Part shown: one piece after another, positions 1 through 6,530 of the stretch
How positions within the stretch are numbered: the stretch's first letter is position 1
How the letters are laid out: each line of letters starts with the position of its first letter
Source of the DNA: an uncultured Gallionellaceae bacterium
GTDB taxonomy: Bacteria > Pseudomonadota > Gammaproteobacteria > Burkholderiales > Sulfuricellaceae
Length of the DNA: 6,631 bases
Direction of reading: 5' to 3'
Assembly: GCA_937873435.1 (NCBI GenBank)
Contig: CALMWM010000503.1
Span: 1-6,631 of the forward strand
Notes under the pieces: generated by a model
What the model saw: the letters and a program-made list of their open reading frames with translations, nothing else
What the model was told of the DNA's origin: nothing
Databases searched by the model: none
Program-made: the position numbers and the translations under genes

Positions 1-794
1 TGCTGGCTTTGTTAATGCTGCTTCCCGTCGTAGTCTGGGCGGGCGGAACCGAACTGACCTGGTACGGCCACGCGGCCTTCAAACTGACCACGCCGGGCGG
101 CAAGGTGCTGCTGATCGACCCGTGGATCGTCAATCCCGCCAACAAGTCCGGCAAGGAAGACCTCGCCAGGCTCGACAAGGCCGACCTGATCCTGATCACC
201 CACGGCCACTTCGACCATGTCGGCAACGCTGTCGAGATTGCCAGGAAAACCGGCGCCAAACTGGTTGCCACCTTCGACCTGGGGAAAGCGCTGGTGCAAT
301 ACGGCGGCTATCCGAAGGATCTGATGGGCTACGATACCGCCGGAAATTTCGGCGGTGAACTGAACCTGCTCGACGGCGACGTGAAAATCGCTTTTATCCC
401 CGCCATCCACAGCTCCACCGTGATGGCGCCGGAAGGCAGCGCCGACAAGGACGTCCACGACGGCGGCAACCCCGGCGGCTTCCTGATCACGGTGAAAAAC
501 GGCCCGACGATCTACCACACCGGCGACACCGACGTATTCGGCGATATGGCGCTGATTTCCCGATTCCACCAGGTCGATGCGATGCTAGCCTGCATCGGCG
601 GCCATTTCACGATGGGGCCGGAACGCGCGGCGGAAGCGGCGCGGCTGGTCAAACCCGGCATGGTGATCCCGATGCATTTCGGCACTTTCCCGGTACTGGA
701 CGGCACGGTGGATGCCTTCGGCAAGGCGCTCGCCAAGCAGGGCGTGAAAACCAGACTGCACGAGATGAAGGTGGGCGAGACGCTGAAATTCTAA
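1..794 (+). CDS. Metal-dependent hydrolase, metallo-beta-lactamase fold (UPF0173-like), 5' partial, probably exported
   Basis: Zinc-type hydrolase of the metallo-beta-lactamase superfamily; its substrate cannot be told from sequence. Counting from the TTG at position 9 as residue 1, the metal-binding motif THGHFDH lies at residues 64-70 (H65, H67, D69, H70). Further likely ligands are H134 (AIHSS), D173 (HTGDTD) and H223 (PMHFGT). The early WYGHAAF segment and the late PMHFGT motif are typical of the UPF0173/YtkL-like group. The frame is open to the left edge (first whole codon at position 3) and begins with hydrophobic residues ending in VVVWAGG. This reads like the end of a signal peptide cleaved after WA, so the true start is probably upstream and the TTG at 9 is probably an internal leucine. 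Most relatives are thought to be cytoplasmic, so export is an inference. It converges with dedA and is not part of the sec operon. Confidence 0.88.
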   Translation, partial: LALLMLLPVVVWAGGTELTWYGHAAFKLTTPGGKVLLIDPWIVNPANKSGKEDLARLDKADLILITHGHFDHVGNAVEIARKTGAKLVATFDLGKALVQYGGYPKDLMGYDTAGNFGGELNLLDGDVKIAFIPAIHSSTVMAPEGSADKDVHDGGNPGGFLITVKNGPTIYHTGDTDVFGDMALISRFHQVDAMLACIGGHFTMGPERAAEAARLVKPGMVIPMHFGTFPVLDGTVDAFGKALAKQGVKTRLHEMKVGETLKF

Positions 795-840
795 CCGGCG
801 CGTTCCCATAATGCCTCGCCCAGTGTCGATTTAGCGATTA

Positions 841-880
841 CTCCCCTCGCCCACTTGCGAGAGAGGGGCTGGGGGAGAAG
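841..880. repeat. Degenerate GC-rich palindromic intergenic repeat, copy 1
   Basis: The palindromic core at 843-868 has outer arms CCCCTC (843-848) and GAGGGG (863-868) with a central CTTGCG, followed by CTGGGGGAGAAGG. It matches the better-preserved element at about 2567-2616 when that copy is read on the opposite strand, but has several mismatches that weaken the inner stem. It is the only notable content of the 125-base spacer between the convergent hydrolase and dedA genes. It may help terminate either transcript, but no T-run follows on either strand. Similar CCCTCTCCCG...CGGGAGAGGG elements are common as intergenic repeats in proteobacteria (general knowledge, not searched here). Confidence 0.6.
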
Positions 881-919
881 GACGTCGATGAAGCGCAAGG
901 TGCAACAACAGGCAGCGCT

Positions 920-1558
920 TCAGGAATTGGCGCGGTGGCGAATGAGGCCGATGATCCCGGGCAACAGTGAAATCGCCACGATCCCGAAAATCATCAGGGT
1001 CAGGTTCTGTTTGATGAATGGGATGTTGCCGAAGAAATAGCCGGCCAGCACCAGCGAGCCGACCCAGGCGATGCCGCCGATCAGGCTGTAGGGTACGAAC
1101 TGGCGGTAGTCCATCTTGCCGACGCCGGCGACGAAGGGGGCGAAGGTGCGGATGATCGGGAAGAAGCGCGCCAGGATGACGGTCTTACCGCCGTGGCGCT
1201 GGTAGAACTGGTGGGTCTGTTCCAGGTGGCGCGGGTTGAGCAGGCGCGATTGTTCGCTCTTGAAGATCCTGGGGCCGAAAAATCGCCCGATCCAGTAATT
1301 GGTGTTGTCGCCCAGGATCGAAGCGCCGGCCAGCAGCAGAATTACGCTCTCCGGCGCCAGCGCGCCGGTCGCCGCCAGCGCGCCGACGACGAAGAGCAGC
1401 GAGTCGCCGGGCAGGAACGGCGTCACCACCAGACCGGTTTCGCAAAAAATGATCAGGAACAGGATCAGGTAGACCCAGGAACCGTAATCCTGCACCAGTA
1501 GAAGCAGGTGCTGGTCGAGGTGCAGGACGAGGTCGAGGAGGGAGGTAATCAGCTCCAT
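920..1558 (-). CDS. dedA: DedA-family inner membrane protein
   Basis: Integral membrane protein of the DedA/SNARE-associated (VTT-domain) family. Members are linked to lipid (undecaprenyl-phosphate or phospholipid) flipping and to proton-motive-force and envelope homeostasis. The 212-residue length is normal. Hallmarks are FCETGLVVTPFLPGDSLLF at residues 38-56 with acidic residues E40 and D52, GRFFG at 91-95, and the ARFFPIIRTFAPFVAG segment at 130-145 with R131 and R137. These four charged residues correspond to those reported as essential in E. coli YqjA. Hydrophobic segments lie roughly at 28-60, 71-90, 155-178 and 185-205. The ATG (1556-1558) directly abuts the secF stop codon (1559-1561), with only a distant purine-rich tract upstream, so translation probably depends on reinitiation after secF. 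The exact subfamily symbol is uncertain; the family assignment is firm. Confidence 0.9.
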   Translation of the reverse strand: MELITSLLDLVLHLDQHLLLLVQDYGSWVYLILFLIIFCETGLVVTPFLPGDSLLFVVGALAATGALAPESVILLLAGASILGDNTNYWIGRFFGPRIFKSEQSRLLNPRHLEQTHQFYQRHGGKTVILARFFPIIRTFAPFVAGVGKMDYRQFVPYSLIGGIAWVGSLVLAGYFFGNIPFIKQNLTLMIFGIVAISLLPGIIGLIRHRANS

Positions 1559-2500
1559 TTAAGGCAGGACTTCCGCCTCTTCGCCCTCTTTCTTTTCCGG
1601 CTTGATGAAATCCTCGCGCGATACGCCCAACCACATCACGATCGGGCTGGCGACCAGCACTGACGAGTAGATACCGAAGACGATACCGATAGTCAGCGCC
1701 AGCGCGAAGTAGAACAACGCCTCGCCGCCGAAGAACAGCATCGACAACACCATCAGTTCAGTCATGGTGTGGGTGATGATGGTTCGCGACATGGTGCGGG
1801 TAATCGCATTGTCGATGATCTCCGGCACGCTGGCCTTACGCATCTTGCGGAAGTTTTCGCGGATCCGGTCGAACACCACTACCGATTCGTTGACCGAATA
1901 CCCCAGCACGGCCAGGATGGCGGCCAGCACGGTGAGCGAGAATTCCCACTGGAAGAACGCGAAGAAGCCGAGAATGATCACCACATCGTGCATGTTGGCG
2001 ATGATCGCCGCCACCGAGAAACGCCATTCGAAGCGCATCGCCAGGTAGGTCATGATACCGAGGCAAACTACGATCAGCGCCAGCGCGCCGTTCTCGTAGA
2101 GCTCCTTGCCGACCTGCGGGCCGACGAATTCGACGCGTTGCAGTTTGACGGTGCTGTCGGCGCCTTGTAGCGCGGCAAAGATTTTCTCGCTCAACTGCGC
2201 GCCGCTAACATTTAGCTTGACCGGCAGGCGCACCAGCACATCGTGCGAGGTGCCGAAATTCTGCACCGCGGCGTCGCCGTAGCCTGCCTGTTCCAGTGTG
2301 GCGCGAATCTTGTGGATGTCCGCCGTTTGCGGGTAGGACAGCTCCATCACCGTACCGCCGGTAAAATCCACGCCGAAATTCAGGCCTTTGATTCCCAACG
2401 CCGCCACTGCGAGAATGAAGGTCACCAGCGAAATTAGGGTAGTGACCCGTGCATAGCTCATGAACGGAATGTCGCGCTTGATATTGAAAAATTCCAGCAT
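1559..2500 (-). CDS. secF: Protein translocase subunit SecF
   Basis: Partner of SecD in the inner-membrane SecDF complex, which uses the proton motive force to help pull preproteins through SecYEG. At 313 residues it is close to E. coli SecF (about 323). The first membrane helix is near residues 20-38, followed by the FGVDFTGGT signature at 42-50 that opens the periplasmic P4 domain. FVGPQVGKEL at 125-134 leads into five further helices between about 139 and 290. The conserved GYSVNESVVVFDRIREN stretch (200-216) contains D211. The C-terminal tail is acidic and lysine-rich (PEKKEGEEAE) and probably cytoplasmic. The start ATG (2498-2500) is preceded on the minus strand by AAGGA about eight bases upstream, a good ribosome binding site. 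It lies 127 bases after secD in a repeat-filled spacer and directly abuts dedA. Confidence 0.97.
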   Translation of the reverse strand: MLEFFNIKRDIPFMSYARVTTLISLVTFILAVAALGIKGLNFGVDFTGGTVMELSYPQTADIHKIRATLEQAGYGDAAVQNFGTSHDVLVRLPVKLNVSGAQLSEKIFAALQGADSTVKLQRVEFVGPQVGKELYENGALALIVVCLGIMTYLAMRFEWRFSVAAIIANMHDVVIILGFFAFFQWEFSLTVLAAILAVLGYSVNESVVVFDRIRENFRKMRKASVPEIIDNAITRTMSRTIITHTMTELMVLSMLFFGGEALFYFALALTIGIVFGIYSSVLVASPIVMWLGVSREDFIKPEKKEGEEAEVLP

Positions 2501-2522
2501 GTTATTTCCTTAACGTAAACCT

Positions 2523-2538
2523 CGCGTGTTCGCGTGTT
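2523..2538. repeat. 8-bp tandem direct repeat
   Basis: Two perfect back-to-back copies of CGCGTGTT (2523-2530 and 2531-2538) sit in the secD/secF spacer, immediately beside the palindrome at 2539-2566. This is short and could be chance or a small slippage event. Confidence 0.5.
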
Positions 2539-2566
2539 GTAGAGACGCAAGATTTTGCGTCTCTAC
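2539..2566. repeat. Perfect 12-bp-arm palindrome in the secD/secF spacer
   Basis: Arm GTAGAGACGCAA (2539-2550) and arm TTGCGTCTCTAC (2555-2566) are perfect reverse complements around the 4-base loop GATT. The transcript can form a strong hairpin about 40-70 bases upstream of the secF start. Sequences of the GTAGAGACGC...GCGTCTCTAC type occur as dispersed intergenic repeats in cyanobacteria and some proteobacteria (general knowledge, not searched here). It lacks the T-run of a simple terminator, so its effect on secF expression is unknown. Confidence 0.8.
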
Positions 2567-2616
2567 CCCCCTCTCCCCAACCCTCTCCCGTTTGCGGGAG
2601 AGGGAGCGAAGGAGAA
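2567..2616. repeat. GC-rich palindromic intergenic repeat, copy 2 (strong hairpin)
   Basis: CCCTCTCCCG (2581-2590) pairs perfectly with CGGGAGAGGG (2595-2604) across the 4-base loop TTTG, giving a very stable 10-bp stem. The flanks CCCCTCTCCCCAA and AGCGAAGGAG extend the similarity to copy 1 at 841-880, which lies in the opposite orientation. It directly adjoins the palindrome at 2539-2566, and its end falls about 12 bases from the secD stop. It could act as an mRNA stabiliser or partial transcription barrier between secD and secF. There is no T-run, so I do not call it a terminator. Confidence 0.78.
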
Positions 2617-2627
2617 AGGCGCTTTGT

Positions 2628-4442
2628 TTATATTGACACCTTTGCCAGTCTTGCCTGGCGTCCGTAGGTCAGGTTGACTAGGGAACGCGACACCATCACC
2701 GCGCTGAAGATCGAGGTGATGATACCCAGGCACAGCACCACCGCGAAGCCGCGTACCGGGCCGGAGCCCAACCAGAACAGCGCGATGCCGGCGATGAAGG
2801 TGGTGATGTTGGAGTCGAGAATGGTGTCGAAGGCGCGCTCGTAGCCGGCGTGGATCGCCGCCTGCGGACTGATGCCGTTGCGCAGTTCCTCGCGGATGCG
2901 TTCGTTGATCAGCACGTTGGAGTCGATCGCCATACCTACCGTCAACGCGATAGCCGCCATGCCGGGCAGCGTCAGCGTGGCCTGGAGCAGCGACAGGATG
3001 GACACCAGGAACAGCACGTTGGCGGCCAGCGCCAGCGTCGAAATGATCCCGAAGAGCCGGTAGTAAAAGATCATGAATACGGCGATCGCGATAAAGCCGT
3101 AGACGTTCGAGCTGAAACCCTTGGCGATGTTTTCCGCGCCCATGCTCGGGCCGACGGTACGTTCCTCGATGATGTCCATCGGCGCGGCCAAAGCGCCGGC
3201 ACGCAGCAACAACGCAGTGTCGCTGGCTTCCACGGTGTTCATGCGGCCGCTGATCTGTACCCGCCCGCCGCCGATTTCCTCGCGGATCACCGGTGCGGTG
3301 ATGACCTCGCCCTTGCCTTTTTCGATCAGTAGGATGGCCATGCGCTTGCCCACGTTTTCGCGGGTCGCCTGCTTGAACAGGCGCGCGCCGCGCCCGTCCA
3401 GGCTGAGGTGCACGGCCGGTTCGCCGCTCTGGTTGTCGAAACCAGGCTGGGCGTCGCTGATGTAGTCGCCGGTCAGGATAACGTTCTTCTTCACCAGCAG
3501 CGGCAAGCCGTTGCGCTCGGTGTAGAGTTCCGATCCGAAGGGAATCTGGCCGTTCATCGCCGCCGCCACGTCGTGTTCCTCGTCCACCATGCGGATTTCC
3601 AGGGTGGCGGTGCGCCCGAGAATGTCCTTGGCCTTGGCGGTGTCCTGCACGCCGGGCAGTTGCACCACCACGCGGTCGAGGCCGTGCTGCTGGATGATCG
3701 GCTCGGCTACCCCGAGTTCGTTGATGCGGTTACGCAAGGTGGTGATGTTCTGTTGCAGTGCGAATTCCTGGAGTTTCTTCTGCGCGGTCAGCTTGAGCGT
3801 GCCGATCAGCTTGAATTCGCTGCCGTCGTCCTGTTCCTTCAACTGCAAATCCGGGAAGTTTTTTTGCAATTCGTTGCTGGCTTCGGTGCGCGCCGCCGCA
3901 TCGCGGAATTTGACTTCCACGCTCTGGCCGACGCGGGCAATCCCGGAATACTGCACTTTCTTTTCGCGCAACGCGGTGCGGATGTCGCCGTTATAGCGCT
4001 CCAGCGCACGGTCAAGCGCGCTCTTCATGTCCACCTGCAACAGGAAATGCACGCCACCGCGCAAGTCCAGGCCGAGGTACATCGGCAACGCGCCCATGCT
4101 GGTGAGCCACTTGGGCGAACTCGACAGCAGGTTGAGCGCTACCACGAAATTCTCGCCGAGGCTGGTTTGCAGGATGTCCTTGGTCTTGATCTGGGTATCG
4201 GTGTCGGCGAGGCGCACTTTCACACCGGATGAGTCGAGAAATACGCCCTGGTGGACGATGTTGTTCTGCTTCAGGGCGTCCTCGACGCGCGTCAGCAACG
4301 TCTGGTCGACCTTGGTCATGCTGCGCAAGGGAGAAACCTGTACCGCCGGCATTTCACCGAAGAAATTGGGCAGGGTGTAGATCAGTCCAAGCAACAGCGC
4401 CACACCGATGACGATGTTTTTCCACAGGGGATAACGGTTCAT
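2628..4442 (-). CDS. secD: Protein translocase subunit SecD
   Basis: Larger subunit of the SecDF complex, which completes preprotein export using the proton gradient. The 604 residues are close to E. coli SecD (about 615). An N-terminal helix (about residues 9-28) precedes the signature LGLDLRGGVHFLLQVD at 123-138. A large periplasmic region follows, with the conserved stretches NRINELGVAEPIIQ (238-251) and DRVVVQLPGVQD (256-267) and the GR.QISGR segment (393-400). The C-terminal membrane region starts near 446. It carries TVGMAIDSNVLINERIREE (501-519), whose D507 matches the aspartate needed for proton-driven function in SecD proteins. GSGPVRGFAVVL lies at 559-570. The start ATG (4440-4442) is supported by GAGG six bases upstream. 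yajC lies 168 bases upstream in transcription order, separated by an inverted-repeat element. Confidence 0.97.
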   Translation of the reverse strand: MNRYPLWKNIVIGVALLLGLIYTLPNFFGEMPAVQVSPLRSMTKVDQTLLTRVEDALKQNNIVHQGVFLDSSGVKVRLADTDTQIKTKDILQTSLGENFVVALNLLSSSPKWLTSMGALPMYLGLDLRGGVHFLLQVDMKSALDRALERYNGDIRTALREKKVQYSGIARVGQSVEVKFRDAAARTEASNELQKNFPDLQLKEQDDGSEFKLIGTLKLTAQKKLQEFALQQNITTLRNRINELGVAEPIIQQHGLDRVVVQLPGVQDTAKAKDILGRTATLEIRMVDEEHDVAAAMNGQIPFGSELYTERNGLPLLVKKNVILTGDYISDAQPGFDNQSGEPAVHLSLDGRGARLFKQATRENVGKRMAILLIEKGKGEVITAPVIREEIGGGRVQISGRMNTVEASDTALLLRAGALAAPMDIIEERTVGPSMGAENIAKGFSSNVYGFIAIAVFMIFYYRLFGIISTLALAANVLFLVSILSLLQATLTLPGMAAIALTVGMAIDSNVLINERIREELRNGISPQAAIHAGYERAFDTILDSNITTFIAGIALFWLGSGPVRGFAVVLCLGIITSIFSAVMVSRSLVNLTYGRQARLAKVSI

Positions 4443-4470
4443 GGATTACCTCGGGACTAAAATGAGAAAC

Positions 4471-4609
4471 AAAAACAGTTTTGAATGTTTAGTGTTGAGT
4501 GTTGCGTTGATGTCGTCGCGCGCTGCGCGCCGTACGCCGCTATTTCTGATTACGCGCAAAGCGCATTCCACAACTCAACACTTAACACTCAAAACTAAAA
4601 ACTGTTTTT
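4471..4609. repeat. 139-bp inverted repeat built of heptamer-like units, between yajC and secD
   Basis: The left arm (4471-4504) begins AAAAACAGTTTT; the right arm (4571-4609) read on the opposite strand begins with the same 12 bases. After a 7-base insertion in the right arm, 16 of the next 18 positions match. Both arms are written in a 7-base rhythm (TGTTGAG-like on the left; CAACTCA, ACACTTA, ACACTCA, AAACTAA on the right), so the indel equals one unit. The centre holds GC-rich palindromes: GCGCGC-T-GCGCGC (4518-4530) and GCGC-AAA-GCGC (4554-4564). The element begins one base after the yajC stop and ends about 30 bases before the secD start. It could be a MITE-like insertion, a heptamer repeat family or a long attenuator-like hairpin. 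I see no clear target-site duplication. Confidence 0.7.
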
Positions 4610-4610
4610 C

Positions 4611-4937
4611 TTATTTATCGAGATCCTTGATCGTGCCCTTCGGCAGCAATGTCTGGATGGCCGACCTTTGCACATGGATCGTGGTGTTCGCCGCGATTTC
4701 CAGCGTAATGAAGTTCTCGGTCACTTTGATCACCTTGCCCAGCGTGCCGCCTGCGGTCACCACTTCATCGCCTTTTTGCAGGGCTTCGAGCATGTTTTTC
4801 TGTTCCTTGGCGCGCTTCATTTGCGGGCGCAGCAGCATGAAATAGAACAAGACGAAAATGACGATCAGCGGCAAGAAGCCCATGATTCCCGGGTCGCCCG
4901 GTGCGCCGTCGGCGGCGTGTGCCAGATTAAACAGCAT
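4611..4937 (-). CDS. yajC: Preprotein translocase accessory subunit YajC
   Basis: Small single-span inner-membrane protein that associates with SecDF and SecYEG. It is not essential and its precise role is unclear. The 108 residues match the family (E. coli about 110). A short periplasmic N-terminus rich in A, G, P and D (residues 7-17) is followed by a membrane helix at about 18-37. The hallmark LLRPQMKRAKEQKNML lies at 35-50. A cytoplasmic domain with GDEVVTAGGTLGKV (56-69) and a beta-rich tail follows. The ATG (4935-4937) has GGAG about eight bases upstream on the minus strand. It follows tgt after 39 bases and precedes secD, the common tgt-yajC-secDF order. Confidence 0.96.
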   Translation of the reverse strand: MLFNLAHAADGAPGDPGIMGFLPLIVIFVLFYFMLLRPQMKRAKEQKNMLEALQKGDEVVTAGGTLGKVIKVTENFITLEIAANTTIHVQRSAIQTLLPKGTIKDLDK

Positions 4938-4976
4938 GTTAGCTCTCCAGAAAAGCGAAAAATTGAACGCCGGATT

Positions 4977-6083
4977 CTAGCACGATGCGCTTTCCCGTGC
5001 TCGGCGGAATTCCGCGACGAAGGCTTCGAAGCGCTTTTCCTCGATGGCACGGCGCATCCCCTGCATCAGTTCCTGATAGTAGTGCAGGTTATGGATGGTG
5101 TTGAGGCGCGCGCCGAGGATTTCGCCGATGCGGAACAGGTGATGGAGGTAGGCGCGGGTAAAATTGCGGCAGGCGTAGCAGCCGCATTCCTCGTCGAGCG
5201 GGCGGGTGTCGAGGCGGTATTGGGCGTTCTTGATCTTCACCGTGCCGAAGCGGGTGAACAGCCAGCCGTTGCGCGCATTGCGGGTCGGCATCACACAGTC
5301 GAACATATCCACCCCGTGCGCCACCGCATCCACCAGGTCTTCCGGGGTACCCACGCCCATCAGGTAGCGCGGCTTGTCGGTCGGCAGTTGCGGCGCGGTA
5401 TGGGCAAGGATACGCAGCATGTCTTCCTTCGGCTCGCCCACCGACAGCCCGCCGATGGCGTAGCCGTCGAAGCCGATCTTCACCAGTTCGCGCAAGGACT
5501 CGTCGCGCAGCTGTTCGAACATGCCGCCCTGGACGATGCCGAACAGCGCATTGGGATTGCCCTCGTGGGCGCGCTTCGAGCGCTCCGCCCAGCGCAGGCT
5601 GAGGCGCATCGAATCCGCCGCCTGTTTTTCGTCGGCGGGGAAGGGGGTGCACTCGTCGAAAATCATCACGATGTCGGAGTTCAACACCTTCTGGATGCGC
5701 ATCGACTCCTCCGGGGTGAGGAAGCAGCGGTCGCCGTTGATCGGCGACTGGAATTTCACCCCCTCCTCGCTGATTTTGCGCAACGCCCCCAGGCTGAACA
5801 CCTGGAAGCCGCCGCTATCGGTCAGGATCGGCCCGTCCCAGCCCATGAAACGATGCAGCCCGCCGTGCGCTTCGATAACCTCCAGCCCGGGCCGCAGCCA
5901 CAGGTGAAAGGTGTTGCCGAGCACGATGTGCGCGCCGATTTCCTTCAGTTCGACCGGCGACATCGCCTTGACCGAACCGTAAGTGCCGACCGGCATGAAG
6001 GCCGGCGTTTCGACCGCGCCGTGGGCGAGTTGCAGGGTGCCGCGCCGGGCGGGGCCGTCAGTGTTGTGGAGGGTGAAGTTCAT
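4977..6083 (-). CDS. tgt: tRNA-guanine(34) transglycosylase (queuine tRNA-ribosyltransferase)
   Basis: Swaps guanine for preQ1 at wobble position 34 of tRNAs for Asp, Asn, His and Tyr, a step in queuosine synthesis. The 368 residues match bacterial Tgt. Visible landmarks are ETPAFMPVGTYGSVK (25-39), GNTFHLWLRPG (56-66), TDSGGFQVFSLG with the catalytic acid/base D89, and FDECTP with D143 for base recognition. FGIVQGG lies at 181-187, GGLSVGE at 211-217, and FDCVMPTRNARNG follows with D262 as the expected nucleophile. The zinc site is intact: C300, C302 and C305 (CGCYAC) plus H331 (TIHNLHYY). The start MNFTLHNTDGPARRG aligns with family starts, though the ribosome binding site is weak. It leads the yajC-secD-secF operon. 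No queA is adjacent; a PIN-domain toxin gene lies 78 bases upstream on the same strand. I see no convincing promoter in that gap. Confidence 0.97.
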   Translation of the reverse strand: MNFTLHNTDGPARRGTLQLAHGAVETPAFMPVGTYGSVKAMSPVELKEIGAHIVLGNTFHLWLRPGLEVIEAHGGLHRFMGWDGPILTDSGGFQVFSLGALRKISEEGVKFQSPINGDRCFLTPEESMRIQKVLNSDIVMIFDECTPFPADEKQAADSMRLSLRWAERSKRAHEGNPNALFGIVQGGMFEQLRDESLRELVKIGFDGYAIGGLSVGEPKEDMLRILAHTAPQLPTDKPRYLMGVGTPEDLVDAVAHGVDMFDCVMPTRNARNGWLFTRFGTVKIKNAQYRLDTRPLDEECGCYACRNFTRAYLHHLFRIGEILGARLNTIHNLHYYQELMQGMRRAIEEKRFEAFVAEFRRARESASC

Positions 6084-6161
6084 GGTTTTCTGTCAGGCAG
6101 GTTATTAGGGAGCATGTGGGTGCAATAAGCGTAGTGCTCGTCAGCTATTGCCCCGCCGGGC

Positions 6162-6530
6162 TCAGAGCAAATACGGCGTCAGGACAAAATCGAATCCGTC
6201 CGCCGGGAAATCCTTGGTATTGCGCGTCACCAACCGCAGGTTGTGCTGCTGTGCCACGGCGGCCTGGATGGCGTCTGGCAGTTTCCAGCGGTGTGCTCGG
6301 CGCAAGCGTGCGGCAAGATCGGCCGTGGTTCGATCCAGCGGCAGGCAGACGAAGGCGTCAAGCAAACGGGCGGGCAGAGCGCTTTGCGCCTCGTCGAAGC
6401 CTGTCAGTACTTCTGCGCGCGTGATGGCGGAAATGGCAGCCTTGTCGCGGTGTTCGCGCAGGAAAGCGGAAGCCGCTGCGATACCGTTGAAATGGTCGAT
6501 GAGAATGACCGAGTCGAGCAGGTAGATCAC
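6162..6530 (-). CDS. vapC: PIN-domain ribonuclease toxin, VapC-like
   Basis: Probable toxin of a type II toxin-antitoxin pair. PIN-domain toxins are magnesium-dependent RNases that often cut tRNA or rRNA. With a GTG start at 6528-6530 the protein is 122 residues and begins MIYLLDSVILIDHF, the classic PIN opening. The acidic residues are D6, E40 (ITRAEVLTG), D86 (LPDAIQAA) and D107 in the closing LVTRNTKDF motif, so the active site looks intact. A GTG three codons upstream (6537-6539) would give 125 residues. I prefer 6530 because that GTG overlaps the stop codon of the upstream frame as GTGA, the usual coupled antitoxin-toxin junction, and because family members start M-I-Y-L-L-D. The gene ends 78 bases before tgt on the same strand. 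The RNA target is unknown, and the symbol is by family only. Confidence 0.85.
   Translation of the reverse strand: MIYLLDSVILIDHFNGIAAASAFLREHRDKAAISAITRAEVLTGFDEAQSALPARLLDAFVCLPLDRTTADLAARLRRAHRWKLPDAIQAAVAQQHNLRLVTRNTKDFPADGFDFVLTPYLL

Noticed and set aside
890..921. 7-bp inverted repeat GAAGCGC/GCGCTTC at the end of dedA as a terminator
   Set aside because: The 18-base loop is large and no T-run follows on the minus strand; this could be chance.
855..1040. Plus-strand 61-codon frame starting in the repeat at 841-880
   Set aside because: It starts within the repeat element and runs antisense into dedA; it has no recognisable protein features.
3408..4232. Plus-strand open frame of 274 codons opposite secD
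   Set aside because: Antisense shadow of secD; composition (V, H, R, Q-rich) and lack of motifs fit a shadow frame.
4668..6128. Long plus-strand open frame (486 codons) opposite yajC and tgt
   Set aside because: It lies antisense to two firmly identified genes, is rich in H, R, A, Q and E as expected from the GC-biased reverse strand, and shows no recognisable domain.
6150..6161. Small GC hairpin GCCC-CGCC-GGGC after the toxin gene as a terminator
   Set aside because: The 4-bp stem is too short and lacks a T-run on the minus strand.
6084..6161. Promoter for tgt using TTGCAC and TAATAA on the minus strand
   Set aside because: The two boxes are only about 12 bases apart, too close for a normal sigma-70 promoter, and no better pair is visible.
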